A stretch of DNA of 64,000 nt from Cyclobacterium roseum (GCF_010119225.1 NZ_WNKF01000001.1:124001-188000), one strand, 5' to 3'; positions 35,955 to 45,765 are shown, numbered from the stretch's first letter. Numbers and translations: made by a program. The notes: generated from the sequence alone by a model not told the origin.

Positions 35955-36003
35955 TTATTCTTTCTGCAACGATTCGTTTCTTTTTTTGCTGCTCCCAGGT
36001 CAT
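35932..36003 (-). CDS. Possible leader/upstream ORF of betA, 23 codons
   Basis: ATG 36003 to TGA 35934-35932 encodes MTWEQQKKKRIVAERINDVE and three more residues. It overlaps the betA start in another frame and could couple betA translation, or it may be chance. No codon-use test was possible. Confidence 0.2.
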   Translation of the reverse strand: MTWEQQKKKRIVAERINDVEKHL

Positions 36004-36023
36004 TATGTAGTAAGCAAATTCGA

Positions 36024-37151
36024 TTAGTTGGCGGAGGGGACGATTTTTACAACTCCTTTTCCTTCCACACCGGCATAAATATAGCCATCGGGTCCCATCA
36101 CCACGCTTCGGACCCTGCCCATACCGTCGATGATTTTTTCTCTTTTCGTTACCTCATCCCCTTGTAGGGTGAGTTTTTCCAGATAAGCAAAGCTTAGCGA
36201 ACCCACCAACAAATCTCCCTGCCATTGTGGATACCGGTCACTGCTGACGACATCAAACCCACTCGGGGCAATGGAAGGAACCCAGTAATAAAGCGGTTGT
36301 TCCATACCAGGTTTGGAGGTTTCCTCGGTGAGAACAGTGCCATTGTAATTGATCCCGTACGAAATTTCCGGCCAACCATAGTTCGCCCCTTTTTTGACTA
36401 CATTTATTTCATCACCGCCGCGAGGGCCGTGTTCGTGAACCCATATTTCTCCCGTCTCGGGATGTACGATCATTCCCTGAGGGTTTCGGTGGCCGTAGGA
36501 ATAAATTGCCTTTTTTGCTCCGGTGGAATTTACAAAAGGATTGTCCGTCGGCACCTTCCCGTCATCGTGTAATCGGTATACTTTCCCACCGTCCCGGGTA
36601 ATGTCTTGGGGGTTTTCATCCCGATTACCCCTTTCACCAATGGTAAAGAACAGGTATCCGTCCTTATCAAACACGATTCTGGATCCATAATGCTGACCCT
36701 TCTCCGTGTTGGGGCCGGCTTTGTATAGCACTTCCTGATTCGTCAGGCGATCGCCTTCTAGCTTTGCGCGACTAATCGCAGTGTGTGCTCCGTCTCCCGG
36801 TCCCTCTTCTGAGGAATAGGAAAGATAAATCCAGCCATTGTTGGCATAATCTGGATGAAGTTCCACATCAAGTAATCCGCCCTGCCCCTTGGCCCATACG
36901 GCCGGGACTCCGCTGATTTCGGTTTTTTCTCCGTTTTTGAAATGGATCAATTCTCCTGAACGCTCCGTAATGAGCAGGCTGCCATCGGGCAAAAAGGCCA
37001 TTCCCCAAGGTATTTTCAGGTCATCAACTACCGTTTCAATGGTGTAGTTGTCCCATTCAGGCTCAGTGACTTCCGGTCCATTGGGCGGTGTCTGGCCCAT
37101 GCAGGCCACGTAAAGGCTGGTCATTAGCAGGGAAAGAAATAATGATTTCAT
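36024..37151 (-). CDS. PQQ-dependent sugar dehydrogenase-like (YliI/Asd type), exported
   Basis: A 375-residue soluble beta-propeller of the aldose sugar dehydrogenase family, starting at ATG 37151 (MKSLFLSLLMTSLYVACMGQ, a lipoprotein-type signal with VAC). Family motifs include IPWGMAFLPDGSLLITERSG, QGGLLDVELHPDYANNGWIYLSY, RIVFDKDGYLFFTIGERGNRDENPQ-type residues, SYGHRNPQGM, EHGPRGGDEINVV and NYGWPEISYG. These supply the His and Arg residues that hold PQQ. It ends 70 bp before betA on the same strand and may be in the same transcript. No PQQ biosynthesis genes are in the window. Confidence 0.9.
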   Translation of the reverse strand: MKSLFLSLLMTSLYVACMGQTPPNGPEVTEPEWDNYTIETVVDDLKIPWGMAFLPDGSLLITERSGELIHFKNGEKTEISGVPAVWAKGQGGLLDVELHPDYANNGWIYLSYSSEEGPGDGAHTAISRAKLEGDRLTNQEVLYKAGPNTEKGQHYGSRIVFDKDGYLFFTIGERGNRDENPQDITRDGGKVYRLHDDGKVPTDNPFVNSTGAKKAIYSYGHRNPQGMIVHPETGEIWVHEHGPRGGDEINVVKKGANYGWPEISYGINYNGTVLTEETSKPGMEQPLYYWVPSIAPSGFDVVSSDRYPQWQGDLLVGSLSFAYLEKLTLQGDEVTKREKIIDGMGRVRSVVMGPDGYIYAGVEGKGVVKIVPSAN

Positions 37152-37223
37152 AAAGGCGCGATTTTGGTTTATGGTAATTAAATAAAAGGTTAAATTACAC
37201 TTAAAATAGCTTCTAAACAAGTT

Positions 37224-39668
37224 TTAAGAGAGCAGTTCCGCCTGCAGGCGCAGCACGCGGTCCTCCAATTTTTCGGAACTGAGACTGTTACTACTCAGAC
37301 GGTCGACCATGATCGGAAAGGCAAATGGACTGATCCTCGGGGTGGTTAGCAACTGTATTTTTTGCCGGTTAATGCGGTCAATGACCTTTTCAAGACGGGT
37401 TTTTTCCATCTGAACATTCAATACTTCCCGTCTGGCCTGTTCCAAAAGGAGATTGTCCGGATCATAGGTCTCAAACACGCCATACAGAATACCCGAACTG
37501 GCCTGCAAATGCTTGGTTTGAATACCCTTCCCGGGGTAGCCCTGAAATACCAGGCCTGCAATGGCCGCAATTTCCCGAAAGCGTCGCCGGGCCATTTCGC
37601 TTTCATTAATACTGGCATAGATATCCTCCATCAGGTTATGGGCTGAAAATAAATCCTCTTCCAGGGCCTCTTCAATGGGAATGGGGCTATCAGAAAGTAA
37701 TTCAAAGCCATAGTCATTCATGGCGATGCTCAGGCTGATTGGGCTACTGATACTGATGCGATACGCTAGTAAGGCTGCCAGCACTTCATGAACAAACCTT
37801 CCTTCAAATGGAAAGAAAAAGACGTGGTACCCTTCCTTGCTCTTGCACTTTTCCACCAGCAGAGATTTCTGATCCGGTATTTTGGACAGGGATCCCTGTA
37901 GGGCCAAAATAGGCTGAATAGTCCGTAGCTCTATGGAATCCTCCTGCTGATCAGCCGCTTTTTGTAACTCGGATCGAATCAGTTCGGCCAACCTGGAAGA
38001 AAGAGGCATGCGTCCCCCCATCCAACGGGGAATGGATCCAGTTTTCTTTTTTGACCTGCGTACCAGGGCTTTCATTTCCTTTATTTGTACAAACTCCAGG
38101 CTTCTGCCGGCAAACCAAAAAACGTCCCCTGGTTTTAACTTAGATATGAAGCTCTCCTCCACCGAACCAATGTAACCTCCGGTCATAAATTTTACCTGGA
38201 TCATGGGATCACTGACAATGGTGCCCATAGACAAGCGGTGTCGCATGGCCGTTTTCCTATTACTCACCTTGTAAAGCCCATCGGCCTGGATTTCCACCTT
38301 TGAAAATTCTTCGTAGCTTCCCAGGGCATTGCCTCCCACGGTGATAAATTCCAGCATCCAGTCAAACGCTCGCCGGCTCAGTGATCGGAAGGAATGCGTG
38401 GACTGAATGACCGGAAACAGTTGGTCCGGATAAAAGCCTTCGCCCAAAGCCAACGTGACCAAAAACTGAATCAATACATCGTAGCAGTTTTCCAACGGAA
38501 CCTGATCCTCGTATTGCCCGCTATGAATGGCCTGCCTTAGCGCACTTGCTTCTATCAATTCCAGGGAATGGGTGGGGATAAAATAAATTCTGCTAAGGGC
38601 TCCAGGCTGGTGGCCTGCCCTGCCTGCGCGCTGGACAAAGCGTGTGACTCCTTTGGGACCGCCTACCTGAATAACGGTATCCACCGGCCTGAAGTCTACA
38701 CCCAGGTCCAGGCTGCTGGTGCAGACTACTAATTTGAGTTTTTTTTCATGGAGGGAAGCTTCTACCCAGGCCCGGACGGCTGGATCCAGGGAGCCATGAT
38801 GCATGGCCATTATTCCTGCCCATTCCGGTTTGGCTTCCAGGATTTTTTGATACCAGATTTCGGTTTGCGAGCGGGTATTGGTAAATAACAAGACACTTTG
38901 ACTGGCTTCGATTACCGGTAGTATTTTATGGATCATTTTGATGCCCAGATGCCCGGACCAGGGGTATCGTTCCACTTCATCAGGCAAGATCGATTGTACC
39001 TGGATTTCTTTTTTGATTGCGGATCGGACGATAAGCTCCGGCTGCTCATCACCCAGTAATACCTGATGGGCTTGAGCCAGGTTTCCAATGGTAGCGGATA
39101 TGCCCCAAACCTTTAACGGCTGGATGGTCAAGGTGCGGATTTGGCTAAGGGCAAGTTGCACCTGAATCCCTCGTTTGTTGGCCAGCAGTTCGTGCCACTC
39201 ATCGACGATAATCGCCTTCAGGTTTTTAAAAAGCAGGGGGTGATCCTTTTGGGTAAGCAGTAGGTGCAGGCTTTCGGGAGTGGTAATCAGGCATTCCGGC
39301 ATGGAATTTTTTTGCTTCCGGCGTTCAGCGGTTCCGGTATCTCCATTTCGGACTCCTATCCGCCAGGGCAGGCCGGTTTCTTCGCAAACCCGGCTCATGG
39401 CCTGGTGTATGTCTTGCGCTAAGGCCCGCAAGGGGGTGATCCAGATAACCTGCAAGCCATTTTTCTGAGGCTTCTTCCAGGAGTCGGGATGCTCCCGCAC
39501 GTATTCCATTAGTATGGGCATCCACAGGGCCATGGTTTTGCCGGAGCCGGTAGGAGCGTTTAGTAAGCCACTTTGGCCTTGCAGGTAGTGTTTCCAGCAG
39601 GATTTCTGAAAATCAAACGCCGTCCATCCTTTCTCTTGAAACCAGTTCTCTGCCCAGCTACTTTCCAT
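37224..39668 (-). CDS. Ligase-associated DEXH-box DNA helicase (Lhr-like)
   Basis: An 814-residue superfamily 2 helicase from ATG 39668 (MESSWAENWFQEKGW). It has Walker A LLNAPTGSGKTMALWMP, motif II VDEWHELLANKRG, SAT-type GISATIGNL, motif V LDLGVDFRPVDTV and motif VI QRAGRAGHQPGA, then an Lhr-like winged-helix/core region. It overlaps the DNA ligase gene by 11 bp. The combination is known as the ligase-associated DNA damage response set. The usual additional partners (metallo-beta-lactamase-fold exonuclease and PdeM endonuclease) are not adjacent here. Confidence 0.93.
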   Translation of the reverse strand: MESSWAENWFQEKGWTAFDFQKSCWKHYLQGQSGLLNAPTGSGKTMALWMPILMEYVREHPDSWKKPQKNGLQVIWITPLRALAQDIHQAMSRVCEETGLPWRIGVRNGDTGTAERRKQKNSMPECLITTPESLHLLLTQKDHPLLFKNLKAIIVDEWHELLANKRGIQVQLALSQIRTLTIQPLKVWGISATIGNLAQAHQVLLGDEQPELIVRSAIKKEIQVQSILPDEVERYPWSGHLGIKMIHKILPVIEASQSVLLFTNTRSQTEIWYQKILEAKPEWAGIMAMHHGSLDPAVRAWVEASLHEKKLKLVVCTSSLDLGVDFRPVDTVIQVGGPKGVTRFVQRAGRAGHQPGALSRIYFIPTHSLELIEASALRQAIHSGQYEDQVPLENCYDVLIQFLVTLALGEGFYPDQLFPVIQSTHSFRSLSRRAFDWMLEFITVGGNALGSYEEFSKVEIQADGLYKVSNRKTAMRHRLSMGTIVSDPMIQVKFMTGGYIGSVEESFISKLKPGDVFWFAGRSLEFVQIKEMKALVRRSKKKTGSIPRWMGGRMPLSSRLAELIRSELQKAADQQEDSIELRTIQPILALQGSLSKIPDQKSLLVEKCKSKEGYHVFFFPFEGRFVHEVLAALLAYRISISSPISLSIAMNDYGFELLSDSPIPIEEALEEDLFSAHNLMEDIYASINESEMARRRFREIAAIAGLVFQGYPGKGIQTKHLQASSGILYGVFETYDPDNLLLEQARREVLNVQMEKTRLEKVIDRINRQKIQLLTTPRISPFAFPIMVDRLSSNSLSSEKLEDRVLRLQAELLS

Positions 39669-41250
39669 ATTTTTCCAATAAATGCTGTAAATCTTCCAGA
39701 GAATTGGCTTCCTCAATGGCTTTGTCTTTTCGCCAGCGGTGAATTCGCGGAAACCGAAGTGCTATTCCGGATTTATGCCTTGAACTCTCCTGAATCCCTT
39801 CAAAGGCAATTTCAAAAACCAAACCGGGTTTGACTGTCCTTACCGGGCCAAATCGCTCTCGGGTATTTTTTTTGACATAGGTATCAACTGATTTCATCTC
39901 GGCATCGGTCAGGCCGGAATAGGCCTTCGCAAAAGGAACCAAGGCATCCCCATTCCAAACCGCAAGGGTATAATCCGAATACATATTTGCCCGGCGACCG
40001 TGGCCTTTTTGTGCATAAATCATCACCCCATCAACGGTAAGGGGGTCTATTTTCCATTTCCACCATCCCCCTCTTTTTCTACCGGTTTCGTACAACCCAT
40101 CTTTTCTTTTCAACATCAATCCTTCCGCTTTCATCTCTCTGGATTGTTCCCGGATTTCGGCTAATTCTGGCCAGGTAGTGGCTGCGAGCACTTGAGAGAG
40201 CAATAGGTTGGCTTCAGAATGAGATCCGACCAGTCTTTCCAGGGTTTTTCTTCTTTCGGAAAGTTTCCAATACCGAACGTCCTGGCCTTCCCATTCCAGT
40301 AAATCGTAGGCCATAAAGGAAACCGGTGCTTCTCTTAAAAGACGGGCACTGACATTTTTCCTACCCAAACGAGTTTGCAACAGGCCAAAAGGAAGCGGCC
40401 GGCCTTCCTGAAAAGGCATGATTTCACCGTCCAAAACGGTGCCATCCGGAATGGCTTTTCCAATGGCTTCCAATTCCGGAAATTTATCCGTAACCAATTC
40501 CTCTCCCCTGGACCAGATAAACACCTCCCCACCCCGATGGATCAGTTGGCCACGGATACCATCCCATTTCCACTCGGCCTGCCAGTCTGACCTTTCGCCG
40601 GGTAAATCTTCGGGTTTTTCCAATGGATGCGCCAGAAAAAATGGGTAGGGGCGGGAAAGATCTGCAGAAATATCCGATTGAAACAACAGATCGTTAAAAG
40701 ATGTTTGCCAGGGATTCCAGTTGCCCATGATCCGATGTGCCACGGCCGTTTTTTCCAGGTCAAAGGTGCTTGCCAATGCCCTTGTAATGAGTTGCTGGCT
40801 TACGCCAATCCGGAAGCCGCCGGTAATCAGCTTATTAAATACCAGGCGCTCCTCTTTGGTTAGTGTTTGCCAGGCTTGGCGGACAGCCGCTTTTTTATCG
40901 ATTTCGTCCCGGTTTCTGAGTGCTTCCAAAAACTCAATCCATCCGTGTAAGGGCCTGTCGGAATGCTCCTGAGATTCAGGGAGAACCAGGGCGATGGTTT
41001 CGGCCAGATCTCCAACCGTTTGATACGATTCTTCAAACAGCCAATCCGGAATTCCGGCAATCTCACAGCATAAGTCCCGAAGTTGTTTGCTGTTGATGGT
41101 TCTTTTGGGTCGTTTATGGGTGAAAAGCGCCATGGTCCAAAGACGGTCCTGGTCCGGAGCCTCGGCAAAATAGGCTTCCAACAGTCCTAATTTATCTCCG
41201 GTCTTGTTGGTCTGATCTAGCTGCTTGATCAATTTTGAAAATCTTTTCAT
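39658..41250 (-). CDS. ATP-dependent DNA ligase
   Basis: A 530-residue ATP-dependent ligase of the Lig-B/C group that seals nicks by an adenylyl-lysine intermediate. The nucleophile motif KxDG appears as AEWKWDGIRGQLIH; motif III is DGTVLDGEIMPF and motif V GLMLKRKDGLYETGRKRGGWWKWK. An N-terminal DNA-binding helical domain (residues 1-190) and a C-terminal OB domain with RFPRIHRWRKDK complete it. It is coupled to the helicase and probably acts in DNA repair rather than replication, which in bacteria uses the NAD+-dependent LigA. Confidence 0.95.
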   Translation of the reverse strand: MKRFSKLIKQLDQTNKTGDKLGLLEAYFAEAPDQDRLWTMALFTHKRPKRTINSKQLRDLCCEIAGIPDWLFEESYQTVGDLAETIALVLPESQEHSDRPLHGWIEFLEALRNRDEIDKKAAVRQAWQTLTKEERLVFNKLITGGFRIGVSQQLITRALASTFDLEKTAVAHRIMGNWNPWQTSFNDLLFQSDISADLSRPYPFFLAHPLEKPEDLPGERSDWQAEWKWDGIRGQLIHRGGEVFIWSRGEELVTDKFPELEAIGKAIPDGTVLDGEIMPFQEGRPLPFGLLQTRLGRKNVSARLLREAPVSFMAYDLLEWEGQDVRYWKLSERRKTLERLVGSHSEANLLLSQVLAATTWPELAEIREQSREMKAEGLMLKRKDGLYETGRKRGGWWKWKIDPLTVDGVMIYAQKGHGRRANMYSDYTLAVWNGDALVPFAKAYSGLTDAEMKSVDTYVKKNTRERFGPVRTVKPGLVFEIAFEGIQESSRHKSGIALRFPRIHRWRKDKAIEEANSLEDLQHLLEKYGK

Positions 41251-41353
41251 CCCCGTTTAATGATTTTACTCATATATTTTCACAATTTTTAGTTCTTCAT
41301 AAACCAATAATTTTAATTGTTCGTTTAAAAATTGGTAAGTAAACAACTATCAA

Positions 41354-41866
41354 ATGAAAAATATTCCATTTATCGCAATTGTAATATGGGCATTAGCAGG
41401 ATGCCAAACGGAAGAAAATTTACCTGAAATACAATCCGTAAGTTATCCTTTATATCAGACCGGAGAATATGCCTTTGAAGGCACCGCTACCTTTGAGCTA
41501 AGGGAAGATGCTGTGGAGCTATTGATCCAGTTGGATGGCGTAACCTCCGAAGATCCTTACTTTTACACGGGGCACTTACATTTTGGAAATCTTGATGACG
41601 AAGATGCTACGATTGCACAGCTGCTTAGCCCCATTGACAGCCGCACCCTGCAAAGTCGAACCGTTATTGGAAGACTATCAAATGGCAATGAGCCGGACTT
41701 TGAGTCATTAAAAAATTTCGATGGGCATATAAAAATCCATCTTGCTGACCAGGGGCCTGACTATGATGTCATTCTGGTTAGCGGAAATATTGGCACCAAC
41801 GATACTTCGCTGTACTATTTTAATACCCATAAAATAGCTTTGTGTTCACCTAATTATCCTGAATAA
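41354..41866 (+). CDS. Lipoprotein of unknown function
   Basis: A 170-residue exported protein with lipobox LAGC at residue 17. The mature part is beta-rich, with TGEYAFEGTATFELREDAVE and YFYTGHLHFGNLDDEDATIA and the pattern LKNFDGHIKIHLADQGPDYD, which recalls CHRD-like sandwich domains (superoxide dismutase/chordin-type) but lacks enough signature to name it. It is transcribed divergently from the DNA ligase and followed by a small membrane-protein gene. Confidence 0.7.
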   Translation: MKNIPFIAIVIWALAGCQTEENLPEIQSVSYPLYQTGEYAFEGTATFELREDAVELLIQLDGVTSEDPYFYTGHLHFGNLDDEDATIAQLLSPIDSRTLQSRTVIGRLSNGNEPDFESLKNFDGHIKIHLADQGPDYDVILVSGNIGTNDTSLYYFNTHKIALCSPNYPE

Positions 41867-42005
41867 TTAATCACTATCTGATAATTTTTTACAGAGGTCG
41901 TGTAATATAATATTGTGTAAGAAGGTTACTATGAGTTGGATATCATAATAAATCCCTTAATGTCCGCGTTTATTTCCTGAATAATCAAACATTTTTGTTT
42001 AATAA

Positions 42006-42018
42006 ATGTTAATAACAT
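42006..42018. promoter_or_regulatory. Palindrome upstream of a small membrane-protein gene
   Basis: ATGTTA-A-TAACAT is a perfect 6-1-6 inverted repeat, 17 bp before ATG 42036, with GTTTAA and TTAAAC as weaker outer arms. It may be an operator or part of an mRNA hairpin over the start; the binding factor is unknown. Confidence 0.3.
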
Positions 42019-42035
42019 GTTAAACGAAATGGGAT

Positions 42036-42260
42036 ATGAGATTTTCCGCCAAGTACCTGATCATTATTGTAGCATTTTTCTTTATCAGCCAGCAAGGATT
42101 TTGGAATTCGCTTTCCGAAATGGGTGATTTTTCTACAAAATCAGATCAACTGACGGAATCTATAAAAGGCACTTTATGGTCGATAAAAGAAGACTTAGTC
42201 AGGTATCGTATTGATTTGCCGCACACGCAAATAAAAGTAGACTGGTCGGAACGAAATTAA
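42036..42260 (+). CDS. Small membrane-anchored protein of unknown function
   Basis: A 74-residue protein with one N-terminal hydrophobic helix (YLIIIVAFFFISQQGFW) and a soluble charged tail. I recognise no family. Its reality is supported by its own ATG, the palindrome just upstream and a strong terminator 27 bp after the stop. Confidence 0.55.
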   Translation: MRFSAKYLIIIVAFFFISQQGFWNSLSEMGDFSTKSDQLTESIKGTLWSIKEDLVRYRIDLPHTQIKVDWSERN

Positions 42261-42286
42261 ACTAAACCACTATATACTTAAAAATC

Positions 42287-42320
42287 AAAAAAGCGCTTTC
42301 CTGGGGAAAGCGCTTTTTTT
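42287..42320. terminator. Bidirectional terminator
   Basis: AAAAAAGCGCTTTCC (42287-42301) pairs with GGAAAGCGCTTTTTT (42305-42319) through a 3-nt loop. It lies between the convergent small membrane-protein gene and the DUF4625 gene and can serve both. Confidence 0.9.
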
Positions 42321-42326
42321 TACTGC

Positions 42327-43277
42327 TTATTCTATATGCACCGTAAATGTCTTCTCTGTTGTATTACCATTTACATCCTCCGCACGAATAACTAAGTCCA
42401 GGTGATCTTCCCCGGAAGGTATTTGGATGGCATTATCTCCGCTTAAAATTTTAGAAAGATCCAGCATTTCATCATGGGGTAAATCCGGGCCACTGCCTTC
42501 ATCCAGCCATGCCGAAGTTCCCCACATTTTATCGTAGTAATCTTCCTCTGAGAGGCGGTGATTGTGATCGTCCTCACCTTCATGGTCGTCATGCTCCTCT
42601 GTCAATCTAATCCATAAAAAGGAAATCGGAGCACTCAATTCATGTCCGGTCCTGCTAATACTGCCTTCAACGTTTAACGGCATCCCCACTTCGCCTTCCA
42701 ATTCGTCATCATGGAGATTGGTAATGTTGATCGAAGGGGCATACGGAGTGCGAATTTGAATGGTGGCCAGGTAGCTGCTTCCGTCGTCGTATCCAGTTTG
42801 GTTACCGTGGATATCCGTCGCCTCAATGCCCACGTCATAAGACCCGGCGATAACCGGTCCCGTCAATCGGGAATTGGTGCCCGTCCAGTAAATGTCGGTA
42901 CCAGGGCCATCGATATTGATCCGGGTAGTTCCTTCAGGAAATCGAAAATCCGGATTAGATGCCTCCGGGCTGTAAATATCGTTGACATCCAGTCGGACAA
43001 AATCGTTGTTCATGCGGGCATGACTGTGGCCATCAAAATTGGCATGTACATTTACCCGAACCTGACCGATCCCCGAAGGATCTTCTACTGAAAACCTAAC
43101 GTGGGTGTGGTCGGCGGTTTCACTGAATACTTCCCCGTTTTCGGGCTCGATTTCGTCATGCCCATCGGCATGGTCGATGACAGGAGCCTCTAGATCCTGT
43201 GGAGACTCACTTACAGGGTCGCAAGCCAGAAATAAAGTAGATACAAAAGCCAGTAATACTATTCCGTTTCGTTTCAT
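42327..43277 (-). CDS. DUF4625 lipoprotein, histidine-rich, probable metal binding
   Basis: A 316-residue exported lipoprotein from ATG 43277 (MKRNGIVLLAF; lipobox STLFLAC). It contains repeated Ig-like DUF4625 units (EVFSETADHTHVRFSVEDPS, VIAGSYDVGIEATDIHGNQTG, and the C-terminal LDLVIRAEDVNGNTTEKTFT). Histidines cluster in HADGHDEIEPENG, NVHANFDGHSHAR and TEEHDDHEGEDDHNH, suggesting zinc or another transition metal. The promoter carries the same palindrome as that of the neighbouring TonB-dependent receptor, so the two are probably co-regulated as a metal-uptake pair. Function is inferred from these features. Confidence 0.8.
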   Translation of the reverse strand: MKRNGIVLLAFVSTLFLACDPVSESPQDLEAPVIDHADGHDEIEPENGEVFSETADHTHVRFSVEDPSGIGQVRVNVHANFDGHSHARMNNDFVRLDVNDIYSPEASNPDFRFPEGTTRINIDGPGTDIYWTGTNSRLTGPVIAGSYDVGIEATDIHGNQTGYDDGSSYLATIQIRTPYAPSINITNLHDDELEGEVGMPLNVEGSISRTGHELSAPISFLWIRLTEEHDDHEGEDDHNHRLSEEDYYDKMWGTSAWLDEGSGPDLPHDEMLDLSKILSGDNAIQIPSGEDHLDLVIRAEDVNGNTTEKTFTVHIE

Positions 43278-43312
43278 AAATTGTTTGGTAGTTATGGAGA
43301 TGGTTATCAATT

Positions 43313-43347
43313 CAATATTATTGCACATGCATTATTGTTGCAATAAT
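43313..43347 (-). promoter_or_regulatory. Promoter of the DUF4625 gene with overlapping palindromic operator
   Basis: On the minus strand: TTG at 43343-43341, a 20-bp spacer and TAATATTG at 43320-43313. The -33 TTG lies inside a perfect palindrome, ATTATTG-N3-CAATAAT (43331-43347). A similar palindrome covers the -33 of the TonB-dependent receptor gene. Confidence 0.65.
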
Positions 43348-43389
43348 AAAACAAACGAAGAAGAGTTCCAAAAAGTTTGCGCTTATTTC

Positions 43390-45765
43390 TTAATTACTTT
43401 TGAGTTGGAAGGGAATCTTTAAATTGAAATTGATATTTCTACCCTGCTCCGGCAAATTGAGTAAACGGTACCTGCTCAGGTGATTGAAATAAAACGTGTT
43501 TAGCAGGTTTTGGCCACTGATTCGAAATTTCCAAGGATTGGAGCCAATAGGGACTTCCCATCCCAGTCCGGCTTGGAGCAAGCCATAGCCACCAGTAGTT
43601 CGCTCGTTTCGATCTACCCGATTTTGCGCGGCTACCTGTCGGTATTCCAGGTAGAAATAGCTGTTTGCAAAGAAGCGGAACGTTTCTGGAAAGGAGTATT
43701 CGATACTGCTTAACACACTCGCCGGAGGGGTCAGCGGTAAGGGCAAACGGGTATCCAGGTTTTGATTATAAATGTATTCTCCTGCAAGCGAAAACTGTAT
43801 CTCTTGCGTTGGTGCCCATTGAAATTTCAACTCGGCTCCGGCAAAAAAGGCATTGTTTTGTCGGTATTCCCAAAGGGTACTGGCACCGGGTAGGGTAGAG
43901 AACCTGCCGGTAGGAGCCAGGTAAATATAATCCTCATAATAGGCCATAAAAGGGCTAATTCCCACCAGAAGCCTTTCTAAAGAATGCGTAAAATTCAGAT
44001 CCGCCTGATAGCTTCGTTCACTTTTTAGCCCGGCATCGCCAATTTCATGCCTAAAATTCCCATGGTGAATGCCATTGGTAGCCAATTCGATAGGAGTAGG
44101 GATACGGAAACTGCTTCCCAGGTTTAATTTGAAATTGTTACGCTCGTTAAGGATCCAGGAAAAACCGGTAGAACCACTGATATTGGCAAAACCCCGTTCA
44201 ATATCCGGGTTTCGCTGTACCATTTCCCCGGTAGGATTTAAGGATTGATCGTATACCGGCTGTTCGTGCGATTGAATTGCATGACGGGCTCCATCTAGTC
44301 GCAGGCCAGCGTTGACTATCCAATTATTTTTCCACCGGTATTCGTGGAAATAGAAAAAGCCCGCATTCCAGGACTGGAAAGCAGGTAATAGAAATTCAAA
44401 GCCTCCAAACCGGTTATCCATTAACGAGGATTGAAATCCAATAATGGATTGGTGCTTGGAATTGATATGGTAATTGAACCGGCCGTTTGCTGTGAAGGTA
44501 TTGAGGTATAAGGCCAGGGCCAAATTCCCCTCCGGTGTGGGCCCCACCCCATGGATATGGGGAAGGGATTGTTCCATTCGCTCATTCCGTTGGTAGCCCA
44601 AATCGATTTCCAACCAATTTTCGTTCAATTGAATCGTGGTGTTGGAAATAACTTTTAGATGGGTATTGTCCTGTCTGGGAAATTCGATGTCTCCATAATT
44701 CCCATTATGCCGAAGGTTGTAGCTGTTCGGAATGCCCACTGCCCCCGTAAAAATGCCCGCTTTTTGCTGAAACCGGCTTACCGTCAGAGTGGATTTTCCC
44801 CAGTTTTTTCGCCATCCCGTCATGAGGGAAAAATGCCTTTCTCTACCAGCCGTGTTTTTTAATCGGTAATCATAAACCGGTAATTCAAAACCTGCGTAGA
44901 CAAACCTGTCTGCCGGCACCCGGTAATCCTGAAAATCCTGGAGGGTCACTCGCGCTTTAAATACAAAGTCGTTTTGGTTTCCTTCCACCATGGCCGAATG
45001 ACTTCTCATGGCATTATTGGTGCGGTAGCTGTTGATCAGATGGCCCTGAATGTTTCCTTCCTGAGGTAGTGGAGCTGGGGAAATATTGATCACGCCTGAC
45101 ATGCCATCCGAACCGTAAATGAGAGAGGCCGGACCCTTTACCACTTCTACCCGGTCCACGTCGAAGGGGTCGATTTCCAAACCATGGTCAGCACCCCATT
45201 GTTGGCCTTCCTGCTTGATTCCCCGGTCGTTAACCATGATGCGGTTAAAGCTCATTCCCCGGATTACGGGTTTGCTGATGCCTACTCCGGTATTGATGGT
45301 GCTGATTCCCGGTAATTTTTCCAGGGCGTTGGCAAAAGTGCCCGAGTTGTTTTTTTCCATAAATTCCCTGTCCACTACTTCAATGCTCTGGGACTGTTCT
45401 ACCGGTCCGTTTTTGAAGGGATTGGCTTCTATGGTTAACGATTGTAGCGTAATCGCTGATTCTTCCAACCTGAGGTCAAGTTGCAGGTTCTCATTGGTTA
45501 ACCGGATTGTTTTGGTCAGGGCTTTGTACCCGAGGTGGGTCACGTGTAGATGGTAATTTCCAGGATTTAACCCTTCAATTCGGAAATTACCTTCTAAGTC
45601 TGCTGCTGTTCCATTCCCCAATTCATGGACGATAATGGTGGCAGGCAACCCCTCCCCTGATTCGCTTCTAACCGTACCCTCAATGGCAAGGATTGCCCTT
45701 TCCTGAGCCAGGGAAAAAAGAGACAGGTAAACCAGGAAGAAACAGGATAGAATTACAATCCTCAC
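43390..45765 (-). CDS. TonB-dependent receptor, probable metal (zinc) uptake
   Basis: A 791-residue outer-membrane receptor. A signal peptide (core VILSCFFLVYLSLFSLAQ) is followed by a carboxypeptidase-regulatory-like domain (residues about 25-110, with GNGTAADLEGNFRIEGLNPG), a plug domain (NALEKLPGISTINTGVGISK, VIRGMSFNRIMVNDRG, DRVEVVKGPASLIYGSDGMS) and a 22-strand barrel ending in a strand with terminal aromatics and NFNLKIPFQLKSN. No SusD partner is present, which argues against glycan import. Pairing with a His-rich DUF4625 lipoprotein and a shared operator points to a metal ion or metallophore. Confidence 0.9.
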   Translation of the reverse strand: MRIVILSCFFLVYLSLFSLAQERAILAIEGTVRSESGEGLPATIIVHELGNGTAADLEGNFRIEGLNPGNYHLHVTHLGYKALTKTIRLTNENLQLDLRLEESAITLQSLTIEANPFKNGPVEQSQSIEVVDREFMEKNNSGTFANALEKLPGISTINTGVGISKPVIRGMSFNRIMVNDRGIKQEGQQWGADHGLEIDPFDVDRVEVVKGPASLIYGSDGMSGVINISPAPLPQEGNIQGHLINSYRTNNAMRSHSAMVEGNQNDFVFKARVTLQDFQDYRVPADRFVYAGFELPVYDYRLKNTAGRERHFSLMTGWRKNWGKSTLTVSRFQQKAGIFTGAVGIPNSYNLRHNGNYGDIEFPRQDNTHLKVISNTTIQLNENWLEIDLGYQRNERMEQSLPHIHGVGPTPEGNLALALYLNTFTANGRFNYHINSKHQSIIGFQSSLMDNRFGGFEFLLPAFQSWNAGFFYFHEYRWKNNWIVNAGLRLDGARHAIQSHEQPVYDQSLNPTGEMVQRNPDIERGFANISGSTGFSWILNERNNFKLNLGSSFRIPTPIELATNGIHHGNFRHEIGDAGLKSERSYQADLNFTHSLERLLVGISPFMAYYEDYIYLAPTGRFSTLPGASTLWEYRQNNAFFAGAELKFQWAPTQEIQFSLAGEYIYNQNLDTRLPLPLTPPASVLSSIEYSFPETFRFFANSYFYLEYRQVAAQNRVDRNERTTGGYGLLQAGLGWEVPIGSNPWKFRISGQNLLNTFYFNHLSRYRLLNLPEQGRNINFNLKIPFQLKSN

